A stretch of DNA of 64,000 nt, taken from assembly GCF_026229185.1 (NCBI RefSeq), contig NZ_JAGGJA010000008.1, positions 186,001 to 250,000 of the forward strand, read 5' to 3'. This DNA comes from Fodinibius salsisoli. GTDB taxonomy: Bacteria > Bacteroidota > Rhodothermia > Balneolales > Balneolaceae. A program made the position numbers and the translations under genes. Shown piece after piece: positions 28,240 through 36,148 of this stretch (position 1 is its first letter; each line of letters begins with the position of its first letter). The notes under the pieces were generated by a model. The model had not been told where the DNA came from. It saw nothing but the letters and a program-made list of their open reading frames with translations, and ran no database searches.

Positions 28240-29376
28240 ATGAAGCGCACTATCATTCTGCTAATAGTATGCATTACAAACCTGACAGGTATCGGCTGCA
28301 GCCAGGATAATACCTCACAAGAAGCTGAAAAGGCATCTCTGGACCAAAAGATCGGCCAAATGCTTAACATAGGATTCCGGGGAATGGCCATTGCCGACAC
28401 CAATCATATTGTACGTGATATTCGTCAGTATCATCTTGGCGGCGTTACACTCTTTGATTATGATGTTCCCCTCGATACAGCTGCCCGTAACATTGGCAGC
28501 CTGCAACAGGTAAAAAAGTTGACACAAGATTTACAATCCCGGGCTCAAACGCCTCTTGTTATTGCTATCGATCAGGAAGGCGGCAAAGTGGCTCGGCTTA
28601 AACCCGAGCGAGGGTTCCCGAATTCAGTTTCAGCTCAGTATTTAGGTACGCTGAATAATATTGACAGTACCCGCTACTATACTCAAAAGATGAGCCAATC
28701 CCTTTCTAATTTAGGTATCAATGTAAACCTGGCCCCGGTGGTGGATCTGAATACCAATCCACAAAATCCGGTCATTGGAAGTTTAGAGCGCAGTTTTTCT
28801 GCTGATCCTCAAACAGTAGTCAGACATGCAACGGCCTACATTAATATGCTGCATAAGTTCAACGTTCTGAGTGTTCTGAAGCACTTTCCCGGACATGGCA
28901 GCTCAAAAAAGGACTCACATCTGGGGGTTGTAGACGTCACAGAAACCTGGGAGCAAAAAGAACTCATCCCTTACCGCGAGCTTATCAACTCAGGTACGGC
29001 GGATATGATTATGACCGCCCATATCTTTAATGCTCGCTGGGATTCGACCTACCCAGCCACGCTGTCCAAGGCTGTAATAACCGGCATGCTACGCGAGGAG
29101 CTCGGGTTTGAAGGGGTTGTGATGTCAGATGATTTGATGATGGGAGCGATTCGTGAGGAATATGGACTCAAGACAGCCATTAATCAAGCCATTTTAGCGG
29201 GTGTAGATGTACTATCCTTCGCTAATAATTCTGTTTATGATCCCGATATAGTACCAAAAGCTCATAACATCATTAAAGAGCTTATTGAAGAAGGCCAGAT
29301 TTCACGCAACCGTATTGATGATTCCTATCAGCGGATCATGAAAATGAAAAGCCGGTTGTCGACAAAGAGAAACTAA
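28240..29376 (+). CDS. GH3 beta-N-acetylhexosaminidase (NagZ-like) lipoprotein
   Basis: This 378-aa lipoprotein (lipobox TGIGC, Cys20) consists of the single GH3 N-terminal barrel. VIAIDQEGGKVARL binds substrate, KHFPGHG is the NagZ loop whose His serves in acid/base catalysis in the HexNAc subgroup, and VVMSDDLMMGAI contains the nucleophile Asp. NagZ in E. coli is cytosolic and recycles murein. The lipoprotein form here would work outside the inner membrane. The reaction is hydrolysis of terminal beta-GlcNAc. It is downstream of and close to the TlpA-like gene and convergent with the redox operon, with only 9 bp between stops. Confidence 0.9.
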   Translation: MKRTIILLIVCITNLTGIGCSQDNTSQEAEKASLDQKIGQMLNIGFRGMAIADTNHIVRDIRQYHLGGVTLFDYDVPLDTAARNIGSLQQVKKLTQDLQSRAQTPLVIAIDQEGGKVARLKPERGFPNSVSAQYLGTLNNIDSTRYYTQKMSQSLSNLGINVNLAPVVDLNTNPQNPVIGSLERSFSADPQTVVRHATAYINMLHKFNVLSVLKHFPGHGSSKKDSHLGVVDVTETWEQKELIPYRELINSGTADMIMTAHIFNARWDSTYPATLSKAVITGMLREELGFEGVVMSDDLMMGAIREEYGLKTAINQAILAGVDVLSFANNSVYDPDIVPKAHNIIKELIEEGQISRNRIDDSYQRIMKMKSRLSTKRN

Positions 29377-29385
29377 AATAGCATA

Positions 29386-29946
29386 TTATTCCTCATCTTC
29401 TTTGCGTCGACGAACCATTATAGCTCGAAACCAGAGGATGCCAATGCCAATGAACGGAATAGCATACACTAAGACAGCAATAGGACCAATGTTTCCGTCA
29501 GGTGTAGCTTCAACTTCAGAGTGAAGCTCTCCTTCCCAGCCTGTCCCTTTTATCACAACCCGCACCTTCCACATTTCGCCCTTATCAAATTCCACTTCCG
29601 TATTATATCGTACACTTCTTGTTACTTGACGTTCAGCGTCATAAAGTTTTTCACTGAGCCTTCCAGAAGTAGGTGCTACTCCAATCTGTACTGAATTGAT
29701 GTCCATCGATTGGGTGGCTGACTTTCTGGGATCAAAAACCACAAAAAAAGTACCGATGCCGATATCCGGATCGGTCCAGACTGATACTAAATAGGGACCC
29801 ACTTCCTGATCTATGATGATAGGGAATGGCGGGCCTTCATGGGATTCCACTGCCGGGGGTAACAGCAACAGAAACATTACAAGCACGAAGGATCTCCAGC
29901 TCCAGTCGTTTATATTCGTTACATTAATTTTCATATTATGCTGCAT
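29386..29946 (-). CDS. Exported, C-terminally membrane-anchored protein of the redox operon
   Basis: This 186-aa protein has a signal sequence (about residues 15-35), an exported beta-rich part and a C-terminal helix (about 152-172) followed by a basic-acidic tail RRRKEDEE, so it is probably an inner-membrane protein facing the periplasm. The exported part starts HEGPPFPIIIDQEVGPYLVSVWTDPD, resembling copper-resistance/YtkA-type beta domains, but I cannot assign a family. No Cys or His cluster is visible. It is the last gene of a four-gene operon, 23 bp after the 4Fe-4S gene. Start at 29946; Met5 is also possible. Confidence 0.65.
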   Translation of the reverse strand: MQHNMKINVTNINDWSWRSFVLVMFLLLLPPAVESHEGPPFPIIIDQEVGPYLVSVWTDPDIGIGTFFVVFDPRKSATQSMDINSVQIGVAPTSGRLSEKLYDAERQVTRSVRYNTEVEFDKGEMWKVRVVIKGTGWEGELHSEVEATPDGNIGPIAVLVYAIPFIGIGILWFRAIMVRRRKEDEE

Positions 29947-29969
29947 TCATTTAGTCTCCAAACCCTGTT

Positions 29970-31415
29970 TTATCCTCCCAGGAACGTTCCACGCATCTCC
30001 ATCGGTTGATTGAGTAACCACACGGCAGCCCCACATAAAATTAGGCATAGAATAGCCCACGGTATAAAAGCCTGCCAGGGTCGTGCTTTATATTCGCGAA
30101 ATGAAATACGATATATTGCTAAGAGAGAGCCCAGCAGCCCCAATCCAAGAAATCCTATCTCCAGGGGATACACAAGTCCGGGCGGCATGCCGGATAAGCG
30201 CCACAGCGGATCTCCCAAGATGGGTATTCCCCAACTGGTCAGCATGCTCTGGATGACGGGGATAAAGGTCCAAAGCCCCGTTAGAAAGTGAAAACTATAG
30301 TGGGCGACCCAAAGCCCAAATCCAAAAGGAACAAGCGCATAGGAGTAGCGCATGATGACCGGCAGCAGCTTCTCCCCTGTTTTCGTCCATTTACTGGTGG
30401 CGTAGGCGGCTGATCCTAATAATATAACTGGCTCGACAACGAGCATTAGGAAAAAGAGCGTACTCAGGACGGGAAGCTCAGAAGTCGTATTTAAAATACC
30501 TGCCAGCCAACGCTGAAAGGCATAGACCGGGCTAACCATTCCAAAAGCATTTAGCAGTGCTCCAAAGGTAAAGACCAGTGCAAGGACCGAGATATCCGGT
30601 CGGTTGGTAAAACGCCCAATACCCGACCGACGGGTCTTCTCCCACAGTTCGCTTCCCGGCACTTTGGTTGATATTGCTACATTATCATGGGGACAGGCAT
30701 GAACACAATCCAGACAAAACGTACAATCCATATTGCCTGTTTTCCTGGGTTGAAAAAGAGCCAGCTCACACCCCCGTTGCACAATTTCATCATGATTATC
30801 AGGATGCCGTATACCCTTGATACAGTCTTTGGTTGTGCAATCCAGACAGGTATCGGGATTCGCTACTTGTACCTCAAAAGGTGAAACGGTTGAGGAGATA
30901 AAGTTAAACTGCCCAATAGGACAAACGTATTTACAGAAGGATGCTTTTTTAAAGAAAGTATCCACCAAAAGTGCCGCCGCAAAATAGGAAATGATGATCC
31001 AAGCCGTCCACCAGGGAGATCCCCAGAGATCAAAATATTCGTAAGCAAAAAGTACCAAAACAAATAAGCCGATGGAGAGCCATTTATTGCGCAGCCATCG
31101 AGGCCAGCTACGAACGGGAGCAGAAAAGCGTCGGGCCAGTTCACGTGGTAGCATAAACGGACAGGCCATACAAAAAACATTCCCAACGACTAATAACAAT
31201 AATACGAGCAACCCGCGGTAATGCACCCAAGTAAATAACGTCGACAAGTTTCTGGGTGCCAGCTGCGGGCCCAGGAGTCCGTGTAAAATCATGGCAACAG
31301 CAATAACAAGCATCACACTTTGCATGGCCATCCGTGAATGCTGCCAGCGCAGAAATTTACCGATAATCGGCAACTGCAGTAAATCTGTTCCCGGAAAACT
31401 ATTTTGAGAACTCAT
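29970..31415 (-). CDS. NosR/NapH-like polytopic 4Fe-4S membrane protein
   Basis: This 481-aa protein has about nine to ten transmembrane helices. Cysteine motifs: CMACP (Cys82, Cys85) at a helix end, CKYVCP (Cys161, Cys165) of the CX3CP type seen in NosR/NapH/CcoG, CLDCTTKDC (Cys190, 193, 198) and CTFCLDCVHACP (Cys231, 234, 237, 241), the classic CX2CX2CX3CP ferredoxin site. The protein therefore could hold two 4Fe-4S clusters and pass electrons between the quinone pool and the periplasm. There is no FMN-binding domain at the N-terminus, so it is not a full NosR. It sits between a YtkA-like lipoprotein and another exported protein. The electron partner is unknown. Confidence 0.85.
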   Translation of the reverse strand: MSSQNSFPGTDLLQLPIIGKFLRWQHSRMAMQSVMLVIAVAMILHGLLGPQLAPRNLSTLFTWVHYRGLLVLLLLVVGNVFCMACPFMLPRELARRFSAPVRSWPRWLRNKWLSIGLFVLVLFAYEYFDLWGSPWWTAWIIISYFAAALLVDTFFKKASFCKYVCPIGQFNFISSTVSPFEVQVANPDTCLDCTTKDCIKGIRHPDNHDEIVQRGCELALFQPRKTGNMDCTFCLDCVHACPHDNVAISTKVPGSELWEKTRRSGIGRFTNRPDISVLALVFTFGALLNAFGMVSPVYAFQRWLAGILNTTSELPVLSTLFFLMLVVEPVILLGSAAYATSKWTKTGEKLLPVIMRYSYALVPFGFGLWVAHYSFHFLTGLWTFIPVIQSMLTSWGIPILGDPLWRLSGMPPGLVYPLEIGFLGLGLLGSLLAIYRISFREYKARPWQAFIPWAILCLILCGAAVWLLNQPMEMRGTFLGG

Positions 31416-31433
31416 GGTGCTGTACGTTTATAT

Positions 31434-31853
31434 CTACTTTTCTGATCGAACCCCGGCTATCTCAATTTGCTTCCTGACTTCACGCCCGTCAGCCAATGTC
31501 GACTTAACCAAAATAAACCAGTCGCCCCCCATGGTAAACTTTATATTGGCCGAATATTTTCCCGGAGCAATTTCTTCAGCGGTAGTTAAAACCGGCTGCA
31601 TACCCGGGTGAGACATGTTACCTTCCAGTTTAACTTCAGCCCCTTTAATTAATTGCTCGGTACTATCTCGTAATGTAAAATCAAGCTGTGCCATGCCTGC
31701 GCTGGGAGGGTTAGGGGTTATTTCCCACTGAAGGTTGATGTCTGGGTCAGCATCATCAGAAGGTGCACACCCAACTGCAGCCAGACATACGATCATAACG
31801 ATACACATTTGTACCAAAGAAACACAGTACAGGTAATACTTACATCTACTCAT
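31434..31853 (-). CDS. YtkA/FixH-like domain lipoprotein
   Basis: This 139-aa protein has a lipobox (AAVGC, Cys29) and a single immunoglobulin-like domain of the YtkA/FixH kind: LQWEITPNPPSAGMAQLDFTLRD, then AEVKLEGNMSHPGMQPV, and GKYSANIKFTMGGDWFILV near the end. In this family the N-M-x-H-P-G-M region often carries Met/His residues suited to copper (here Met, His and Met are all present). FixH-type proteins assist cbb3 oxidase maturation. A YtkA-like lipoprotein could deliver copper or sense it. It is second in a tight operon (37 bp after the previous gene, 18 bp before the next). Confidence 0.8.
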   Translation of the reverse strand: MSRCKYYLYCVSLVQMCIVMIVCLAAVGCAPSDDADPDINLQWEITPNPPSAGMAQLDFTLRDSTEQLIKGAEVKLEGNMSHPGMQPVLTTAEEIAPGKYSANIKFTMGGDWFILVKSTLADGREVRKQIEIAGVRSEK

Positions 31854-31890
31854 CGTCCAGGTTCACTATTAATCCTTTGGATATAAAATA

Positions 31891-32508
31891 TTAGGCTGCA
31901 GATGATTTGGGCTGTACCACACAGCTACACTTGATATGTGATTTTTCGCCGGCTGGCGGAAACATATGCAAATACATTCCGATGATCATCGGAATAAATA
32001 CAAGCGTATTATAGATCAGGTGTAATTCAACTCTGGGGACCCAAAGCTGAACAATACTGATGGGCACGGGTGAGTTAAATAGGTTTTCTCCAACAAGAGC
32101 CTGCCCCTGCAGTATCATATGCTCAATATGGTGCCAGAACTGAATTCCAAAAGAAATCATCCACCATGTGTAAGCATTACCTGTAAAGCCTTTGCGGAAA
32201 ATCCATAACGCCATAAGCATAATGATGGCATAGCCGTAATGCAAAATTTCTGAGGATATGAGCGCTGGAAAATAAAGCCCCAATACTCCTAATGATTCGG
32301 GGATGGGCCACCCCAGCACGTATACCTGGTAAGCCTGTGCCAAATGCTCGGCCCAATGGGCAAGTACAACGGCCATGAATAACTGTAGCCCTCGTTCATG
32401 CCAAACGGTATTTAATTTATGTACAAATTGATTATATGAAGACTGTAATGGTGTGTTTGTATCAGCTGCTGATTCTCGAGCAGCAATTTCTTGTGCCATA
32501 TTTCCCAT
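31891..32508 (-). CDS. His-rich polytopic membrane protein, first gene of the redox operon
   Basis: This 205-aa protein has four to five transmembrane helices. Each carries acidic/His pairs: HWAEH (His51, Glu54, His55), SSEILH (Glu87, His90), HHIEH (His126, His127, Glu129, His130), ELH (Glu161, His163) and His181 at a helix end. The tail ends in CSC (Cys194, Cys196). This looks like an intramembrane metal or heme site rather than a transporter, but I recognise no named family. It leads a four-gene operon with YtkA-like and 4Fe-4S proteins, so a metal- or redox-linked role is likely (inference). The start could be Met1 or Met4. Confidence 0.7.
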   Translation of the reverse strand: MGNMAQEIAARESAADTNTPLQSSYNQFVHKLNTVWHERGLQLFMAVVLAHWAEHLAQAYQVYVLGWPIPESLGVLGLYFPALISSEILHYGYAIIMLMALWIFRKGFTGNAYTWWMISFGIQFWHHIEHMILQGQALVGENLFNSPVPISIVQLWVPRVELHLIYNTLVFIPMIIGMYLHMFPPAGEKSHIKCSCVVQPKSSAA

Positions 32509-32663
32509 GTATCAATTATTGACGGTTATTCCCTTTCATAAAAAGAGCCCTTATTTAATTTGATATTATAAAATCAATTGAATTGAATAACAAGTATCTC
32601 TAATGAACTATCTCATATAAAAACTGGCGGGTTCAAGGTAGCCCTTATCATATACCTATACTA

Positions 32664-33563
32664 TTATCCATCTTGGTCTAAGGTACCTTCCCAACGAGGT
32701 TGTACTTTGGATCCGTAGAGACGTGCATACTCACGACTAAAAGCTGCTCCAATTAATATAATCTGGGCATTATAGTAAATCCAGATTAAAAAAATCACAA
32801 ATGATCCAGCTGTTTTGTAGGTTGGCTGAAGGGATGAGGTGGTCAAATACCAGCCTACCAACGATTTGCCTAATAAAAATAGCAATGCTGTGACCAATGC
32901 CCCAACGGCAAGATCACGGAAACGGACCTCCAGGTCGGGCAAAATTTTAAACATCATCATAAAAAATATTAGCGCCAACATTATATTGACAGCACTACTG
33001 CCCAGTTGTATCAAAAAAAGCTCTTCGCTGCCGAACAAGGGCAACAGGGCTTGCTCCATGACATAGATAATACTTTCAGAAAGCAGGCTCAGAAAAAAAA
33101 GCAGGCTGATGGAACCTATAAAAAGCAGCGCCCGCAACCGGTCCCATAAAAAAGCCCGAACGGTACTTAACTCTGCCTCTCGGACGTTCCAAACTACATT
33201 CAGACTCTTTTTCAACTGGGTAAGCAGTGTGGTAGCTCCAAAAACCAAGGTGACCATTGCTATTATTGAAGACCAAAGCCCTGTAGAGTTCCTACCGGCA
33301 CCCTCTACCATTGATTGTATGGCTTCTGATAATTCTGGTCCTACAACGGCATCCAACATTTTCTGCAGTTCATTCTGCCCCATTTCACCACCCAGCACCA
33401 CACCAAGCAGCCAAACTAAAAGAATAATCAATGGCGCCGTGGAGAAAATACTGTAAAAAGCTATAGCTGCGCTATGGACTCCTAAATCGATACTACCTAT
33501 ACGCTGGTAGGTACCGATAAGTAGGGCCTTAACTTGTTGAAAAAGTGTTTGATCTGAATTCAC
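32664..33563 (-). CDS. YihY/BrkB family membrane protein
   Basis: This 299-aa protein has six helices and the family's features: the N-terminal HSAAIAFYSIFSTAPLIILLVWLLG, VFGATTLLTQLKKSLNVVWNV near residue 110-130, and PTYKTAGSFVIFLIWIYYNAQIILIGAAFSREYA near the end. YihY/BrkB proteins are often mis-named RNase BN. Their function is not settled (suggested transporters or envelope proteins). Single gene, divergent from the DinB gene. Confidence 0.9.
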   Translation of the reverse strand: MNSDQTLFQQVKALLIGTYQRIGSIDLGVHSAAIAFYSIFSTAPLIILLVWLLGVVLGGEMGQNELQKMLDAVVGPELSEAIQSMVEGAGRNSTGLWSSIIAMVTLVFGATTLLTQLKKSLNVVWNVREAELSTVRAFLWDRLRALLFIGSISLLFFLSLLSESIIYVMEQALLPLFGSEELFLIQLGSSAVNIMLALIFFMMMFKILPDLEVRFRDLAVGALVTALLFLLGKSLVGWYLTTSSLQPTYKTAGSFVIFLIWIYYNAQIILIGAAFSREYARLYGSKVQPRWEGTLDQDG

Positions 33564-33657
33564 AACAAAGGGCGTCCGTTATTTAGAGGCATTTACTTTG
33601 GGCAAAAATATACAGTATTTAGGGATAGATGAAATTATTCATTGAAGGATGGTATAT

Positions 33658-34233
33658 ATGCATCTTCCTTATAGTTATAGCTGGTATATCCAACAGTTTA
33701 AAAAAGCCAAAGATACCTCAGAAACGTTTCTTCTTTCAGTGGATGACCGAGATTTCCTGCGTCCGCCTGCTGATGATCAATGGGCCATTGCCGAGTGTTA
33801 TGATCATCTGATTAAGTTTGGATATCTCTACCTCCAAAATATGGAGCCGGCATTAGCGGCCAACTACACAACAACTGATAACCTGCAGCAACCATTTAAG
33901 CCGCGATGGATTACACGGAAAGTCATTTCATTCTTTGCCCCACCTTATAAAATGAAGGTTAAAACCTTTACGCAGATGAAACCCGCCCCCGTCTCTGGAT
34001 ATAACCGGATGGAGCTACTTAATGACTATATCAGTCTCCAGGATCGTCTTATTGCTGAACTGGAAAAAGGTCAACAACAGCAGACCAACTTAGGTGCCGT
34101 GATGGTAGAGCATCCTATCTTTTCTATCCTTAAAATGACGCTTTCAGAATGTTTTGCTATTGTTGAGGTTCACCAGAGGCGGCATCAATGGCAGGCTGAA
34201 CAAACCCTGAAAATGTTGGAAGATAAATTATAG
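33658..34233 (+). CDS. DinB-like four-helix metal-binding family protein
   Basis: This 191-aa protein matches the DinB/YfiT-like superfamily: a helical bundle with AIAECYDHLIKFGYLYL (first His ligand), a middle helix with RLIAELEKGQ, and IVEVHQRRHQWQAEQTLKML, giving the closing His pair (HQRRHQ). Members bind Ni or Zn and include thiol S-transferases. The exact reaction here is unknown. The start is set at 33658 because GAAGGA lies 8 bp upstream of it; the Met codon at 33649 overlaps that site. Confidence 0.82.
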   Translation: MHLPYSYSWYIQQFKKAKDTSETFLLSVDDRDFLRPPADDQWAIAECYDHLIKFGYLYLQNMEPALAANYTTTDNLQQPFKPRWITRKVISFFAPPYKMKVKTFTQMKPAPVSGYNRMELLNDYISLQDRLIAELEKGQQQQTNLGAVMVEHPIFSILKMTLSECFAIVEVHQRRHQWQAEQTLKMLEDKL

Positions 34234-34274
34234 CCAGCCTGTAGCTTATTGATATTCTTCTCTTTATGGGAAAT

Positions 34275-34404
34275 CCTTTGCAAAACTGGGCTTGTCATCC
34301 TGAATTCAGTTCAGGATCTCCCTTCAAAGGCTGCCAAAAGTATGAGATTCTGTCCCGAATGCTATCTGATCCAGAATGACAAGAGGTGATCGTTTTGCAA
34401 AAGG
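34275..34404 (+). repeat. Interspersed hairpin repeat, family A short subtype, copy at 34.3 kb
   Basis: The outer ends CCTTTGCAAAAC (34275-34286) and GTTTTGCAAAAGG (34392-34404) are inverted repeats. Nested inside are CTTGTCATCCTG (34291-34302) and CAGAATGACAAG (34372-34383). The element could fold into one long hairpin. Related copies lie at 38491-38644, 62829-62959 and, as a half, 49349-49440. Confidence 0.85.
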
Positions 34405-34417
34405 CCTCTATGAAGTA

Positions 34418-34867
34418 CTATTTATTCTTGTATTTATAATAGGGAAAGAGAAATAACCCAAAGGGTTCCTGCCCTTCCTTGTCTATAGACTGGTGATGAC
34501 GCTGGTGGGCATATCTGATCAACCGCATAATCTTGCTATCACTCTTGAAGGGCATAAACCGTTTGTGGGCAAACAGATCGTGGATCACAAAGTACAGCAG
34601 CCCGTAAATAGCAATCCCAAGCCCAATAGCAAAACTCATCGATTCAACAGGTGCTTCCATCCCGCGATACATCAGGTATATTGAAACGGCCCCGAAAAAG
34701 AGTGAAAACAGATCGTTTAACTCAAAAGCCCCATGTGTGGGCTTATGATGCGTTTGGTGTATCTCCCAGAGCAGCCCATGAAAAACAAAACGGTGAACCA
34801 GATAGGAAATAACTTCCATCCCGGCAAATCCACAAACAACCCATCCTATAAATTCCAGTATTGCCAT
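34418..34867 (-). CDS. crtZ: Beta-carotene hydroxylase, CrtZ type
   Basis: This 149-aa membrane protein belongs to the fatty-acid-hydroxylase superfamily, with the four CrtZ histidine boxes: HRFVFHG (about 25-31), HQTHH (about 37-41), HDLFAHKR (about 95-102) and HQRHHQ (about 116-121). These bind the di-iron centre. Three or four helices are present. It adds hydroxyl groups at C3/C3' of beta-carotene to give zeaxanthin. No other carotenoid gene is nearby in the window, so the pathway genes must lie elsewhere. It is divergent from the UmuD-like gene. Confidence 0.93.
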   Translation of the reverse strand: MAILEFIGWVVCGFAGMEVISYLVHRFVFHGLLWEIHQTHHKPTHGAFELNDLFSLFFGAVSIYLMYRGMEAPVESMSFAIGLGIAIYGLLYFVIHDLFAHKRFMPFKSDSKIMRLIRYAHQRHHQSIDKEGQEPFGLFLFPYYKYKNK

Positions 34868-34941
34868 GACACTATGTGTTCACTCTAAGTTTTAAATTGT
34901 ATCAGTCCCCATATAAATATCAAAAATAGGGACCTAATACC

Positions 34942-34955
34942 AACAAAAGTTTGTT
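34942..34955. promoter_or_regulatory. Inverted repeat upstream of the UmuD-like gene
   Basis: AACAAA-AG-TTTGTT is a perfect 6-bp inverted repeat, 35 bp before the ATG at 34991. It could be an operator for the UmuD-like/TetR/ABC1 genes or for crtZ on the other side. I cannot match it to a known LexA box of this phylum. Confidence 0.35.
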
Positions 34956-34990
34956 AGAGATACACAATTACAATGATGTGGGTGTAAGCT

Positions 34991-35428
34991 ATGGAAGATT
35001 TTAGCATCACAGATATTTATTCTGGCAACGTAGATCGTACCCCAAAGCAGGATGCCAATCGATTTCGGAAAGAGACGGGCTTTCCGTCACCGGCTCGCGA
35101 TCATTTTGAGAAACCACTTTCTCTTGATGAATACATAATTAAACGTCCTGCAGCCACGTTCTTTGTACGAGTGAAAGGCGATGGGCTGAATAAAATTGGA
35201 ATTTTTTCGGATGATATTTTGGTTGTAGATCGTTCAATATCAGCTTCGCCCGGGCATGTAATTGTTGCCATCCTGGAGGGTGAAATGGTTGCTCGGAATC
35301 TGGTTAAACAAGGTAAGGATATCTATTTATCCCAGAAAAAAAGCCTGGATGGCGCCACCAAAATTACGGATATGCTCGATTTTGAAGTTTGGGGAGTTGT
35401 CTCTCATGCTATCCATAAATATATTTAA
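34991..35428 (+). CDS. UmuD-like S24-family protein lacking the Ser-Lys catalytic dyad
   Basis: This 145-aa protein aligns along its length with UmuD: the cleavage-site region TGFPSPARDHFE (Gly30 next to Phe-Pro-Ser-Pro-Ala), SLDEYIIKRPAATFFVRVKGDG, FSDDILVVDRSISASPGHVIVA, and a terminal FEVWGVVSHAIHKY. In UmuD/LexA the catalytic Ser is in a GDSM motif and the Lys lies in the TVKK segment. Here these read GDGL (Gly65) and MVARN (Arg102), so both catalytic residues are lost. The Cys before the scissile Gly is also Thr. It cannot self-cleave by the usual mechanism. No umuC follows; a TetR gene begins 18 bp later. It may act as a binding subunit fixed in the uncleaved form (inference). Confidence 0.82.
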   Translation: MEDFSITDIYSGNVDRTPKQDANRFRKETGFPSPARDHFEKPLSLDEYIIKRPAATFFVRVKGDGLNKIGIFSDDILVVDRSISASPGHVIVAILEGEMVARNLVKQGKDIYLSQKKSLDGATKITDMLDFEVWGVVSHAIHKYI

Positions 35429-35446
35429 TACTGATTGACGTTTGAT

Positions 35447-36145
35447 ATGACTGATTTCGATCCAGAAACGCTTAAGATAAAGCTAGCGCTTGCAGATGCT
35501 GCAACAGACCTCTATTTAGAGGAAGATGGTGATTTCCTTATTAAGGATGTCGCTGAAGCCGTTGATATAAAACCCGGAGAAGTCTTCAACTACTTTCCCA
35601 ATAAAGATGCCATTCTGCAGTTTTATTATGCCTCTATTGTCTTCCGCTATCAGCTGATGCTCGATGAAATAGATTCATTCGATACCTACACGCTCAGCGA
35701 AAAGTTCTCGAACTTTGCCTACGCCAGCTTCGATATGCTCAATGAAAAACGGGCGTTTGTAGAGCAAACATTTGGCCGTCTTATCTTGCGCTCCTATGGC
35801 AAAACCGATTTTGAAAAAGAAATTGAAGGCCTAATTGAGCAGTTTCTTGACGAAGATCCTCGACTTTCGGCCAGTTCCGAGATGGTCAAAAATGGTTGTT
35901 TCTACAGCTTCCTGCGGATGAAATACCTTGGCTTGGTTCGCTTCTGGATTTCCGACGAAAGCGAAGGCCATGAGCTAACGATGGAGCTGACGGATAAGCT
36001 CACCAACTTCTTGCAAGAACTTATGTACAACTCCATCGTTGACCAAGGGTTTGAATTAGGCAAATTTTTATACTCCAACAAAAAAGCCTTCCTCAATAAT
36101 ATTCCGTTTGTCAAACAGATATTTTCCAAAATAGAAATTCGATAA
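35447..36145 (+). CDS. TetR-family transcriptional regulator
   Basis: This 232-aa protein has an N-terminal helix-turn-helix (about residues 10-50: AATDLYLEEDGDFLIKDVAEAVDIKPGEVFNYFPNKDAIL, the TetR pattern ending in Y-F-x-N-K) and a helical C-terminal ligand/dimer domain. The start is placed at ATG 35447 rather than the upstream TTG at 35435. It lies between the UmuD-like gene and the ABC1 kinase gene (3-bp gap), so it probably regulates this unit. TetR-ABC1 kinase gene pairs are frequent in Bacteroidota (from memory). Confidence 0.82.
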   Translation: MTDFDPETLKIKLALADAATDLYLEEDGDFLIKDVAEAVDIKPGEVFNYFPNKDAILQFYYASIVFRYQLMLDEIDSFDTYTLSEKFSNFAYASFDMLNEKRAFVEQTFGRLILRSYGKTDFEKEIEGLIEQFLDEDPRLSASSEMVKNGCFYSFLRMKYLGLVRFWISDESEGHELTMELTDKLTNFLQELMYNSIVDQGFELGKFLYSNKKAFLNNIPFVKQIFSKIEIR

Positions 36146-36148
36146 TTT

